The notes: a model not told the origin generated them from the letters alone. Shown: positions 32,189-40,524, counted from the first letter of the stretch. The stretch: DNA of 41,099 nucleotides from Peptococcaceae bacterium (GCA_009782825.1 WRII01000019.1:1-41099); one strand, 5' to 3'. Numbers and translations are program-made.

Positions 32189-32423
32189 CTTTGAATCTTT
32201 GGAATCTTTGGATGTAGAAGTTTGTGTAGACGGTTTTGCGTGTTCATCGGGATAATGGTAATATATAACTTGTAAAAACAAAAAAATGTGATTATATTTG
32301 GTGTTTCGAACAAGATCCTTCCATGAATTTCATATCATCTTCGGGAACCATCTAAATTACAACAAATTACGATAAATTACAACATTTTAAAATTAAATAT
32401 ATACTTGATTAAATTACAATCTT
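32189..32423. other. AT-rich junction at the start of the RHS island
   Basis: No gene seen. It holds three AAATTAC units spaced exactly 10 bp apart (32354, 32364, 32374) and a fourth at 32411. Base composition changes abruptly at about 32440 where the RHS core begins. Confidence 0.6.
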
Positions 32424-35400
32424 ATGGTATCTTGTTGTCGATCCAGCCATAACAAATCCCACTACACCTACGACGCCGACGGCCGGGAAACCCAATACAC
32501 CGACAAACGCGGCGCCAAAACCATCACAGAATACGACGCCAAAGACCGCGTCACCAAAATTACCGATACCTACGGCCACAGCACCACATTCACCTACGAC
32601 AGCATGGATCGCGTCATCACCGCCACCGACCAAAACAACGCCACCACCAAGTACACCTACACCCCCACCGGCCAGATCGAAACCATGACCGACGCCCAAG
32701 GCAACACCACCAGCTACACCTACGACAAAACCGGCAACAAACTCTCCGAAAAAGACCCCCTCGGCCGCGTCACCAAATACGTCTACGACAAACTCTCCCG
32801 CGTCACCAGCATCGCCGACCCCCGAGCCGGCATCACCGACCTCTTAAGCAACTTCCTGCCCATCTTTGACACCCACACCGAAAAATTCGCCTACGACGCC
32901 CAAAGCCGGATCATCAGCGTCACCGACAAAAACAAAAACACCACCCACTACGCCTACGACGCCAACGACAACATCATCTCCACCATCGACGCCAACGGCA
33001 CACAAACCCGCTACGAATACGACGCCATGAACCAACTCACCAAAATCATCCTCAACCGAATCGACCCCCAAGCCAACATCAACGAAACCCAAATCACCCT
33101 CTACAAATACGACAAACGCGGCCTCCGGATCCAAACCATCGACCCCCAAAACAACACCATAACAAACACCTACGACGAAGCCGGCAACCTCATCCAAACC
33201 ATTGACGCCGACAACTTCACCACCCAAACCACCTACGACCCCCGCAACCTTATTGAAAGCATCAACACCTATGCCCAAAACAGCACAACCCCCGACAAAA
33301 CCACCCAATACACCTACGACGAAGAAGGCAACCTCACCCAAAACGACGACTGGACAGGCCAAACCAGCTTCGAGTATGATTTGCTGGCCCAACTCACCAA
33401 AGTCATCGACCAAAACACCCAAACCACCCAATACACCTACGACCCCGTCGGCAACCAAACCCAGATCACCTACCCCGACACCAGCACCGTCACCAAAACC
33501 TACGACAGCCTATCCCAGCTCATCAAAGTCACCAACGCCCCCGCCAACGCCAGCAAAACCCAGCAAAAGAAACCCGAAGAAACCACCTACACCTATAACC
33601 AAGCCCAAGAACACACCAGCACCACCTATCCCAACGGCATCAAAGAAGACCGAACCTATGACAAAGCCGGCCAGCTCATCAAAATCCACGAGAAGAAAAA
33701 GCTCAAATACGAATACGCCTACGACCCCCACGGCAACATCATTAAAGAAACCAAAAGCAAAATCGGCCTCCAACCCGCCGAAAGCAACACCTTCGCCTAC
33801 GACCGCCTCAACCGGCTCGTCAGCAGTACCGACAGCAAAACCAAAATCGAAACCACCTACACCTACGACACCCTCGGCAACCTCACCCAAGAAATCAGCC
33901 AAAAAAGCAAAGACCAAGACATCACCACCTACACCTACAACAAACTCAACCAACAAATCACCAAACACGAAAAAGAAATCAAGAGCAAAAAAGAAACCGA
34001 CAAAGACACCCACCACAACACCTTCGACAAACGCGGCAACCTGATCAAGACCATCAAACAAGGCGACCCCACCCTAAAAAAACCCACCCAAGACACCACC
34101 ACCGCCCAATACACCTATGACAGCACCAACCGCATGATCGAAGGCATCAACGAGAAAAATGAACTCAGCGAATACCACTACAACAGCCTCGGCGCCCTCA
34201 TTGGTGAAACCAAACTCATCGCCAAAGACGCCTACAGCTATACCGGCGTAGACGCCCAGCCCACCCAAAGCAAACGCGACCCCAAATACCAAAAAGACAA
34301 AACCAGCCTCATCGAAACCCAGAACACCATCGACTACACCAGTGAGCTCCTCGACAAGCTCACAGAAACAGAACAGGGCGGCCTCACCTACAAATACGTC
34401 TACGGCCTCGACAAACTCTCCGTCGACATCAGCCCCACGCCCCCCGAAACAACCGCAGCTACAAAAACAACAAAAACCACGACCCCTCCAGCCCCAACCC
34501 TTTACTATTACCACCAGGACCGCCAAGGCTCCATCGACAGCCTGACCGACAACTGCGCCTGCGTCAAAAGCAGCGCCGGGTACGACCCCTGGGGCAAGCC
34601 CAAAAAGAGCGATCCCCTGAAAGAAGGCAAGAGGAAACTCGACCTCGTTACCGAGTACACGACCTACGCTTACGACAATGTCCTGAACATCTACCACGCC
34701 AAAGCCCGCATGTACGACGCAGAGAACCGTCGCTTCATGGCTCAGGATATGGTCACGGGATTTCAACAGAACCCACAAACCCTTGTCCGTGATCCCTTTA
34801 CTGCTAACATTACACATAGTCAGAAATTCGTTTATAATGGGTCTGTTGATACCTCCAAAAAAGCAAAGGTAAATCGCAATATAATTTATGGAGATAACCC
34901 ACAGGAAATGGGTAACAGCCTTGTCCCAAATATTTATGCGATACTGCAAAGCTCAAACCTTTATGTTTACTGCGTGAATAATCCAGTACGTTTCATCGAT
35001 CCATCCGGCTATGGTATTGAAGAAATTGATTGGGAAGCTACTGCAAAAGGGACAACGAGAGCCCTTGCCAGATTGTTGATAGGCAACCCAATTAATAATT
35101 TTGTAACCAAACACGGAGGCCTTAAAGAATTATTCGACTTAGCAGGATTTGTACGGACGAAAGATCAACAGGGTACGTATATTTACCATGCGCGGCAGGA
35201 TTGTTTACAGCAGTATGGCGGATATAACAGCTTTTATGACATGGTTTTTGACTACGGGACCAGCATGGATAGAAAATTTTTCCAATTTACCAGTGGTGGT
35301 AAAGAATATAGACTATGGGCATGGAAAGGTGACTATCTGAATTTAGGTGCCGGTGCTGAAATGGGCATATATAAACAAGCCATGGAAGGATCAGATATTC

Positions 35401-35711
35401 ACTGGCTTGTAGACCAAAGCCTTGCCATGCACATGACACTCACTCTTAAACTGGACGGGAAAACGATTATCGAATGGGATCCCGCCAAAGACAAGGATTA
35501 TCCCAGTGATAAAGTGTGGTGGGTAACAGGCTTTAATCCTTACATTACCAATGTTGATGCCAGCAGATTAGAGGCTATTTATACGGTAACATTCAATACT
35601 CAAACTATGTATACTGATTTTTATAAAAAGTTTGGCGATAAAAACAGTGATGATTACGACCCAAGATGGACATTCGACCCTAAAACGAATACCGCCACGT
35701 TAAGATTTTAA
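32424..35711 (+). CDS. RHS repeat protein, 5'-truncated, with DUF4474 C-terminal tip
   Basis: This is a polymorphic toxin of the RHS/YD-repeat class (1095 residues). Dozens of YD repeats (YTYDADGRE, YTYDKTGNKLSEKDPLGR and so on) run from residue ~14 to ~770 and would form the shell. RHS-core marks follow: YYYHQDRQGSIDSLTD, then RMYDAENRRFMAQD, and later NLYVYCVNNPVRFIDPSGYG, the usual tip boundary. The variable tip (~865-1095) matches DUF4474 as I recall it (YIYHARQDCLQQYGGYNSFY, LWAWKGDYLNLGAGAEMGIY, WWVTGFNP). Its activity is unknown. The gene begins abruptly inside the repeats, with an in-frame TGA just upstream, no SD and no signal or delivery domain, so the 5' end is lost. The core is very C- and A-rich on this strand, while the tip is AT-rich. 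Confidence 0.9.
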   Translation: MVSCCRSSHNKSHYTYDADGRETQYTDKRGAKTITEYDAKDRVTKITDTYGHSTTFTYDSMDRVITATDQNNATTKYTYTPTGQIETMTDAQGNTTSYTYDKTGNKLSEKDPLGRVTKYVYDKLSRVTSIADPRAGITDLLSNFLPIFDTHTEKFAYDAQSRIISVTDKNKNTTHYAYDANDNIISTIDANGTQTRYEYDAMNQLTKIILNRIDPQANINETQITLYKYDKRGLRIQTIDPQNNTITNTYDEAGNLIQTIDADNFTTQTTYDPRNLIESINTYAQNSTTPDKTTQYTYDEEGNLTQNDDWTGQTSFEYDLLAQLTKVIDQNTQTTQYTYDPVGNQTQITYPDTSTVTKTYDSLSQLIKVTNAPANASKTQQKKPEETTYTYNQAQEHTSTTYPNGIKEDRTYDKAGQLIKIHEKKKLKYEYAYDPHGNIIKETKSKIGLQPAESNTFAYDRLNRLVSSTDSKTKIETTYTYDTLGNLTQEISQKSKDQDITTYTYNKLNQQITKHEKEIKSKKETDKDTHHNTFDKRGNLIKTIKQGDPTLKKPTQDTTTAQYTYDSTNRMIEGINEKNELSEYHYNSLGALIGETKLIAKDAYSYTGVDAQPTQSKRDPKYQKDKTSLIETQNTIDYTSELLDKLTETEQGGLTYKYVYGLDKLSVDISPTPPETTAATKTTKTTTPPAPTLYYYHQDRQGSIDSLTDNCACVKSSAGYDPWGKPKKSDPLKEGKRKLDLVTEYTTYAYDNVLNIYHAKARMYDAENRRFMAQDMVTGFQQNPQTLVRDPFTANITHSQKFVYNGSVDTSKKAKVNRNIIYGDNPQEMGNSLVPNIYAILQSSNLYVYCVNNPVRFIDPSGYGIEEIDWEATAKGTTRALARLLIGNPINNFVTKHGGLKELFDLAGFVRTKDQQGTYIYHARQDCLQQYGGYNSFYDMVFDYGTSMDRKFFQFTSGGKEYRLWAWKGDYLNLGAGAEMGIYKQAMEGSDIHWLVDQSLAMHMTLTLKLDGKTIIEWDPAKDKDYPSDKVWWVTGFNPYITNVDASRLEAIYTVTFNTQTMYTDFYKKFGDKNSDDYDPRWTFDPKTNTATLRF
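33868..34708 (+). repeat. RHS core direct repeat, copy 1
   Basis: About 841 bp that recur at 36474-37314 (offset 2606) with no difference that I could find by reading. The left end is inside a YD repeat. The right end is just before the RHS-core segment RMYDAENRRFMAQD, where the copies begin to diverge. Confidence 0.9.
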
Positions 35712-35729
35712 GGAAGGGGGTGCAAATTT

Positions 35730-36227
35730 ATGAAGAAAAAAATCATAGTGCTGCTCACAATTGTCACTGTTATTACATTAAGTTCATGTGGGAGGGGTGG
35801 AATCATTTTTGACGATACTGGAGAAAAAGCTGATGCTCGGATGGAACAAATAATTTCGGCGATCAAGGGTAAAGACAAAGAAGCCCTGAAATCATTGTTT
35901 TCTAAAAAAGCGTTAGACGAAGCCAATGATTTTGAAAACGATGTTGACAATTTATTCGATTTTGTTAAAGGCGAAATAATTTCTTGGGAAAGAGATGGTA
36001 TATCTGGCGATGAATCAATAAGATATGGTAAAAAATCCTCAATGATTCGCTTTGGTATTAATGTCAACACCAACAAAGATACCTATCGGTTTTACGTGAT
36101 TGATTATATCACAGATACTATAAATCCTGATAATCAAGGAGTTTATATGTTGGAAGTCAGATTGGTAGACAGTCCCAACACAGGGTCGTGGCAAGAAAGA
36201 ATGCGCGCTGGATTATATATACATTAG
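35730..36227 (+). CDS. DUF5104-type lipoprotein; candidate immunity protein
   Basis: A 165-residue predicted lipoprotein. The signal peptide ends LSSC (Cys20), after GGAAGGGGG upstream of the ATG. The mature part matches DUF5104 as I recall it (IISAIKGKDKEALKSLFSKKA, VDNLFDFVKGEIISWERDG, YRFYVIDYITDTINPDNQGV). It lies 18 bp after the DUF4474 RHS gene, the normal place for an immunity gene, and a surface-exposed lipoprotein could neutralise an incoming toxin. That role is inference from position only. Confidence 0.85.
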   Translation: MKKKIIVLLTIVTVITLSSCGRGGIIFDDTGEKADARMEQIISAIKGKDKEALKSLFSKKALDEANDFENDVDNLFDFVKGEIISWERDGISGDESIRYGKKSSMIRFGINVNTNKDTYRFYVIDYITDTINPDNQGVYMLEVRLVDSPNTGSWQERMRAGLYIH

Positions 36228-36294
36228 TGCCGATGTGAACGGGGACATTGGAAAGCTCATTAATATTAATGATTCTTTCACGATCAACAGGCAT
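36157..36294 (-). CDS. Small ORF with perfect SD, probably a gene remnant
   Basis: On the minus strand an AGGAGG (36303-36308) stands 8 bases before an ATG that opens a 45-codon frame beginning MPVDRERIININELSNVPVH. It runs into the opposite-strand lipoprotein gene, and its last third looks unnatural. It is likely the 5' piece of a gene cut when the toxin modules were rearranged. Confidence 0.3.
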   Translation of the reverse strand: MPVDRERIININELSNVPVHIGTNVYIIQRAFFLATTLCWDCLPI

Positions 36295-36473
36295 GTTATT
36301 TACCTCCTGCATCTGTAACATCCGTAGCCCTGATAACGGACTTTGCAGCGCCACGAGCTATGCTCTGAAGTTTAGGGCTGCAAATTCCTGTCTGTTCCGG
36401 TCATAGACGTCCGCAAAAAGGGCACAAACATATCCGCATCCAATATGATTAACAGCTAACAGCTTTATCTGTC
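36228..36473. other. Unrelated spacer between the two RHS modules
   Basis: Apart from the small minus-strand ORF, I see a second minus-strand frame ending DVYDRNRQEFAALNFRA before its stop at about 36355, which also looks like a protein tail. No transposase and no clear terminal repeats. This is foreign DNA joined directly to the second RHS core copy at 36474. Confidence 0.4.
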
Positions 36474-37314
36474 ACACCCTCGGCAACCTCACCCAAGAAA
36501 TCAGCCAAAAAAGCAAAGACCAAGACATCACCACCTACACCTACAACAAACTCAACCAACAAATCACCAAACACGAAAAAGAAATCAAGAGCAAAAAAGA
36601 AACCGACAAAGACACCCACCACAACACCTTCGACAAACGCGGCAACCTGATCAAGACCATCAAACAAGGCGACCCCACCCTAAAAAAACCCACCCAAGAC
36701 ACCACCACCGCCCAATACACCTATGACAGCACCAACCGCATGATCGAAGGCATCAACGAGAAAAATGAACTCAGCGAATACCACTACAACAGCCTCGGCG
36801 CCCTCATTGGTGAAACCAAACTCATCGCCAAAGACGCCTACAGCTATACCGGCGTAGACGCCCAGCCCACCCAAAGCAAACGCGACCCCAAATACCAAAA
36901 AGACAAAACCAGCCTCATCGAAACCCAGAACACCATCGACTACACCAGTGAGCTCCTCGACAAGCTCACAGAAACAGAACAGGGCGGCCTCACCTACAAA
37001 TACGTCTACGGCCTCGACAAACTCTCCGTCGACATCAGCCCCACGCCCCCCGAAACAACCGCAGCTACAAAAACAACAAAAACCACGACCCCTCCAGCCC
37101 CAACCCTTTACTATTACCACCAGGACCGCCAAGGCTCCATCGACAGCCTGACCGACAACTGCGCCTGCGTCAAAAGCAGCGCCGGGTACGACCCCTGGGG
37201 CAAGCCCAAAAAGAGCGATCCCCTGAAAGAAGGCAAGAGGAAACTCGACCTCGTTACCGAGTACACGACCTACGCTTACGACAATGTCCTGAACATCTAC
37301 CACGCCAAAGCCCG
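36474..37314 (+). repeat. RHS core direct repeat, copy 2
   Basis: Second copy of the ~841-bp RHS core segment at 33868-34708. It begins in mid-repeat next to unrelated DNA and is in frame with a different toxin tip. Confidence 0.9.
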
Positions 37315-38182
37315 GATGTACGATGCCGAGAACCGTCGCTTCATGGCCCAAGATATTGTGGCAGGGTTCCAAGAGAATCCGCAGACACTTAACCGCTACG
37401 CTTATGTTATTAATAACCCCAAATCTTTGACTGATTCCACAGGGGAAAACTTGTTTGGTGACATATTAGACGGGCTAAAAGGAATTGGGGATTCTCTTGT
37501 TGACAATCTTATAATAGAACCGTTGAAAGTCGGGGCTAAGGTTTGGGATTATGTGGCCGAGATGGTCACAGGTAAGCCTTCTTACGTAGCTAATAGTATT
37601 TCTAAGATCCAAGAAAAAGTTGAAGAATCCCGTTCGGAAAATGTCAATAATGAAAAATGGTATTATGGTGGACGGATGGTTGGCGATGTTCTATCTGCGG
37701 CGGCTGGAATTGTTGCAATGGCTAGTGGCTTGACCATGATGGGGGAAGGCTTAGAGGTAATGTTTGGTGGCACAGCAGGCGGGCTAACTCTTGCACCTAA
37801 GTCTGGGACTATTTCAGCTATTGTTGGTGCGGTTATCGATGTGGCCGGAGCTGCTTTGGTTGTGGAAGGTGCTGCTGTTGCGGGATATGGTGCAGTTGTT
37901 ACTTTCAAGTCAATGGATAATTTCCAGAAGAATTTGCAGAGGTTTCAGGCGGCATCTGAGGGTTCGGGGGGAAAGGCAGATAAAAGAACAGCTGGCGAAA
38001 TAATCAGTCAAGAGAAAAAGGGATCTATTAATCAAGAATTCCCTTCCGAATGGAGAAATTCAACATTAGAGGAGATTGAAAAAGCCGCTAGGCAAGGTGA
38101 TAAATCTGCCCAAAAAGCAAAAAAACTACTCAAAGATAAAGGCTTTGACAAGGGTTCAAACTCCGGCAGGACAAAAAAGTAA
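36740..38182 (+). CDS. RHS core fragment with a second, different toxin tip (orphan module)
   Basis: The frame is open from 36449, but the first ATG is at 36740 and there is no SD, so it is a 5'-truncated RHS gene. The core is the duplicated segment, through YYYHQDRQGSIDSLTD and RMYDAENRRFMAQD to LNRYAYVINNPKSLTDSTGE, the tip boundary. The tip (about residues 225-480) begins with a Gly/Ala-rich hydrophobic stretch (AAAGIVAMASGLTMMGEGLE, then IVGAVIDVAGAALVVEGAAV). Such pretoxin segments are thought to help membrane insertion. It ends with a short basic domain, FPSEWRNSTLEEIEKAARQG and AKKLLKDKGFDKG. I recall similar C-termini in other RHS/WapA toxins but cannot name the activity. It could become active only by recombining onto a full-length RHS gene. 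Confidence 0.8.
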   Translation: MIEGINEKNELSEYHYNSLGALIGETKLIAKDAYSYTGVDAQPTQSKRDPKYQKDKTSLIETQNTIDYTSELLDKLTETEQGGLTYKYVYGLDKLSVDISPTPPETTAATKTTKTTTPPAPTLYYYHQDRQGSIDSLTDNCACVKSSAGYDPWGKPKKSDPLKEGKRKLDLVTEYTTYAYDNVLNIYHAKARMYDAENRRFMAQDIVAGFQENPQTLNRYAYVINNPKSLTDSTGENLFGDILDGLKGIGDSLVDNLIIEPLKVGAKVWDYVAEMVTGKPSYVANSISKIQEKVEESRSENVNNEKWYYGGRMVGDVLSAAAGIVAMASGLTMMGEGLEVMFGGTAGGLTLAPKSGTISAIVGAVIDVAGAALVVEGAAVAGYGAVVTFKSMDNFQKNLQRFQAASEGSGGKADKRTAGEIISQEKKGSINQEFPSEWRNSTLEEIEKAARQGDKSAQKAKKLLKDKGFDKGSNSGRTKK

Positions 38183-38277
38183 AGGAAATAATTGGTTTTT
38201 AAGGCGAAGGGCTAGACTTATACGAATCTGCCTCTTCGCCGAATTCACTTTTATTATGGAGGGAATGAATATTATAT

Positions 38278-38904
38278 ATGTCTACATCCGATATGAATGA
38301 GTTGCTATCTTTAGTGTATCATTATTACCCAAGGGAATGTTCTTTTACAAGTCGCGAGTATAAAACTGCATCTGAGTATTCCAGATATCTGAACATTGTC
38401 AATGATATAGCTAAGCGAACAAAAATGGAAAAGAAACTCTTTCCCAATATAGTCGAATGTGCAGACGGCTACTGTGTAATGCAGAGAGAACACTCTGATT
38501 ATTCCAACTATCCAAGTGTACAGTATACAGTTTTGCTGCATAAAAATTATAGAATCCTGGATGATGATGTCGATTTAATCCTCTCCCTGGATGGAAAAAG
38601 ATTTGATCTAGAATTATATTTTAGTTTATTGGGCGATTATTATTATTATTACATTACCGAGACTGTTGGAGGGAAAGACACATCAGCATGGAATTTTTCT
38701 GTACTAGCAGATGAACAACTCCCATATCAAGAAAGAGAGTTGGTTAATTTGTTATGCGCAAAAGCTTCTACACTTGGGTTCAAACTATTGGACAATAGCC
38801 TTGCTCATATGATGGTTCCAGAAGTGGAAACCGAGTTAGTAAGTAGTGGTAATGCGACATTTTTTAATTGCATTTTCACGGATATGAAAACTCGTTATTA
38901 TTAA
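38278..38904 (+). CDS. Putative immunity protein for the second RHS tip
   Basis: A 208-residue soluble acidic protein with no signal peptide, beginning MSTSDMNELLSLVYHYYPRE. GGAGGG lies 14 bases before the ATG, slightly far; an internal ATG at 38293 is an alternative. It contains LHKNYRILDDDVDLILSLDG and YYYYYITETVGGKDTSAWNF, which I do not recognise. Its place 95 bp after an RHS toxin tip and its AT-rich composition, like that of the tip, point to immunity. No enzyme motif is visible. Confidence 0.65.
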   Translation: MSTSDMNELLSLVYHYYPRECSFTSREYKTASEYSRYLNIVNDIAKRTKMEKKLFPNIVECADGYCVMQREHSDYSNYPSVQYTVLLHKNYRILDDDVDLILSLDGKRFDLELYFSLLGDYYYYYITETVGGKDTSAWNFSVLADEQLPYQERELVNLLCAKASTLGFKLLDNSLAHMMVPEVETELVSSGNATFFNCIFTDMKTRYY

Positions 38905-38993
38905 ATTAATTGTCCAACGCCTTCTCGTATCACGTTTCACGAAACCCTCCTCAAAATTTACAAGGCGGCTTCCGAATTTTCTCGGAGCCGTCG

Positions 38994-39049
38994 TTTGCCG
39001 CCGATGGGCGGTGGTGGTGGGGCAGGAAACGCCGCCTACGGGCGGCAAA
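38994..39049. repeat. Imperfect inverted repeat between toxin modules
   Basis: 18-base arms (38994-39011 and 39032-39049) pair except for a central run of about four bases; the outer nine (TTTGCCGCC / GGCGGCAAA) are perfect. The loop is 20 bases. It lies in GC-rich DNA between two AT-rich modules and could be a recombination scar or transcription stop. Confidence 0.5.
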
Positions 39050-39097
39050 TATGGTTCTGCCTGGGTCGGCGTCGTGGTGATGTGATTTTTTGCGCCC

Positions 39098-39439
39098 ATG
39101 AAATCTGGTATTACCAAGGGTTCCTGTTTTGACTATCTCAGGTTTTTGGAGCGTGCCGAATCCCAGGTTGGTTTTTTATCAACACTCCGGAACGGCGGAA
39201 CAGAAACCAACAGAACGTCATTTGCTCAAGAGTGGAGTAAAATTACAGGAGGTAAAACAAAGGCTGCAATTGGGAAGACAGCGTACCAAGGAATCAATGA
39301 ATTTGTTTGGTGGAACGCCGGGGCTTGGTTAGGTTACAAAAGTGCAAGAGAGAAAGCCGGTGGATATTCAGTACCATTTCCTGCGTTTAGCAAACCTGTA
39401 TTAGGAAAAGGGGCAAAATGGAAAACATTCAAACCTTAA
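39098..39439 (+). CDS. Orphan toxin-tip-like ORF
   Basis: A 113-codon frame with no SD. The first ~30 residues look unnatural, but from about residue 40 the text is protein-like: FAQEWSKITGGKTKAAIGKT, EFVWWNAGAWLGYKSAREKA, PVLGKGAKWKTFKP. The small, basic, aromatic-rich C-terminal domain with no N-terminus fits a third displaced RHS or contact-dependent toxin tip. I cannot name its family. It is followed by a membrane-anchored protein that could be its immunity partner. Confidence 0.5.
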   Translation: MKSGITKGSCFDYLRFLERAESQVGFLSTLRNGGTETNRTSFAQEWSKITGGKTKAAIGKTAYQGINEFVWWNAGAWLGYKSAREKAGGYSVPFPAFSKPVLGKGAKWKTFKP

Positions 39440-39466
39440 TTAATCTAAATAGATAGAGTATATGCT

Positions 39467-39504
39467 GATATATAGGCGTATAGCTTGCTATACGCCCATA
39501 TATC
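39467..39504. promoter_or_regulatory. Near-perfect 38-bp palindrome
   Basis: Two 18-base arms (39467-39484 and 39487-39504) are reverse complements with one mismatch, separated by two bases. The inner ten bases GGCGTATAGC / GCTATACGCC are perfect. It lies between the tip-like ORF and the next gene and could be an operator, a cruciform or a terminator without a T-run. Confidence 0.6.
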
Positions 39505-39530
39505 CTAAAATCCGAAAGCGAGGAACTAAC

Positions 39531-40004
39531 ATGAGGAAAAGGTTATTAGCATTCGCGACGATGGCTTTAATTCTATTATTAATTGGAGTTACATACTTTA
39601 TACAAACCATATATACACCGGAAACAATATTAAAAACCGCAATAAAGGAAAAAGAGTTATCGGATAGAAGATATATTTTATGCCAGAGAGTACGAATAAC
39701 AGGATTTGATTGGGAGCTCATAAAAAATGAGGATGGCAAAAAAACCAACGAGCTCTGCAATGTAGTAGGAGCAAGTCCTTTCAGTGAATATCCTTTTCGT
39801 CATGAATTTGTGATAGCTAATAACACGTATATATTTTATGTAGAAGAAAAAAATGTGGTTTATTCCGAAGAAATTAAAGAAGATGAAATCATATATGTTG
39901 TAACTGGATGGGATATATTGTATCCTGTTAAACACAGCGAATTTTTCGGGTTCGATTTATTTAAAACAAAAAAATATATTACTCCTGATGATTTACAGAA
40001 ATAA
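39531..40004 (+). CDS. Membrane-anchored protein, candidate immunity protein
   Basis: The ATG at 39531 follows GAGGAAC and opens a basic N-terminus (MRKRLL) and one hydrophobic segment (about 7-28). An extracytoplasmic domain of about 125 residues follows, with YILCQRVRITGFDWELIKNE and EIIYVVTGWDILYPVKHSEF. It is 157 residues and unrecognised. The position right after an orphan toxin-tip-like ORF suggests immunity against a toxin that acts at or enters through the membrane. Function is inferred from context. Confidence 0.65.
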   Translation: MRKRLLAFATMALILLLIGVTYFIQTIYTPETILKTAIKEKELSDRRYILCQRVRITGFDWELIKNEDGKKTNELCNVVGASPFSEYPFRHEFVIANNTYIFYVEEKNVVYSEEIKEDEIIYVVTGWDILYPVKHSEFFGFDLFKTKKYITPDDLQK

Positions 40005-40524
40005 CCTGTTAGGATGTTCTTGGGACAGACACAACAGACCCATCACAACACCTAGATATTCCAAGGGAATTGCATTCCTTGTTATCAGGAGAGAACGTAA
40101 ATCTATTAAAGAACAGGGAGATTTAAAGCTGTGCCCTTCCTGTTTTGATAGACACATTTTATCTTCGGAATGGAGAAGTACAATAAAAAACGCACACCCC
40201 TGATTTTAGTTTTGTCAGGAGTGCGCGCATTTATTGTACTGCTCCACAAGCTCCAAAAAGTTACAACGTCAGGCAGTGAATGAAAGACGGCTCTGGCAGA
40301 GGCAAAGGGCGAAGACCTCCGCGCCATCGGCGGGCAAAGAAAAAAATGTCGCAAATCCGCTGGAAAACCTGGTGTTTTGCAGGCCTGATATTTTTGTTAT
40401 AATGGTACTGTTATCATTTGCCAGAGAGTAGGTTATCAGATCGAAAGTTTGAAACAACAAGGCAGGCATCCACCATAAGCAAATAGACAAGGAATGAATA
40501 TTAAAACTGAAAACAGGTGATGTA
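40005..40524. other. Non-coding stretch
   Basis: No gene I can support. It contains the minus-strand terminator at 40184-40226 and, near 40375-40402, a promoter-like TTTGCA / TATAAT pair 16 bp apart pointing to the gene at 40525. Several short open frames exist without SDs. Confidence 0.45.
40184..40226 (-). terminator. Rho-independent terminator reading leftward
   Basis: On the minus strand a 12-base stem with two imperfect pairs (GCGCACTCCTGA against TCAGGGGTGTGC) and an 11-base loop is followed by GTTTTTTATTG. The gene it would serve, to the right on the minus strand, is no longer recognisable, so it is probably a leftover from a lost gene. Confidence 0.65.

Noticed and set aside
33202-34044. 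A second plus-strand frame inside the RHS core, rich in Thr, Pro and Ser
   Set aside because: It is the +1 frame of the YD repeats, with no start context and no protein-like pattern.
34074-34949. Long minus-strand open frames opposite the RHS cores (also 32844-33458, 33510-34061 and 36680-37372)
   Set aside because: They are Val/Gly/Phe-rich mirror images of the C/A-biased RHS codons and recur wherever the core recurs.
40106-40431. Short open frames on both strands around the minus-strand terminator
   Set aside because: No SD and no recognisable pattern, and they overlap the hairpin and a promoter-like sequence.
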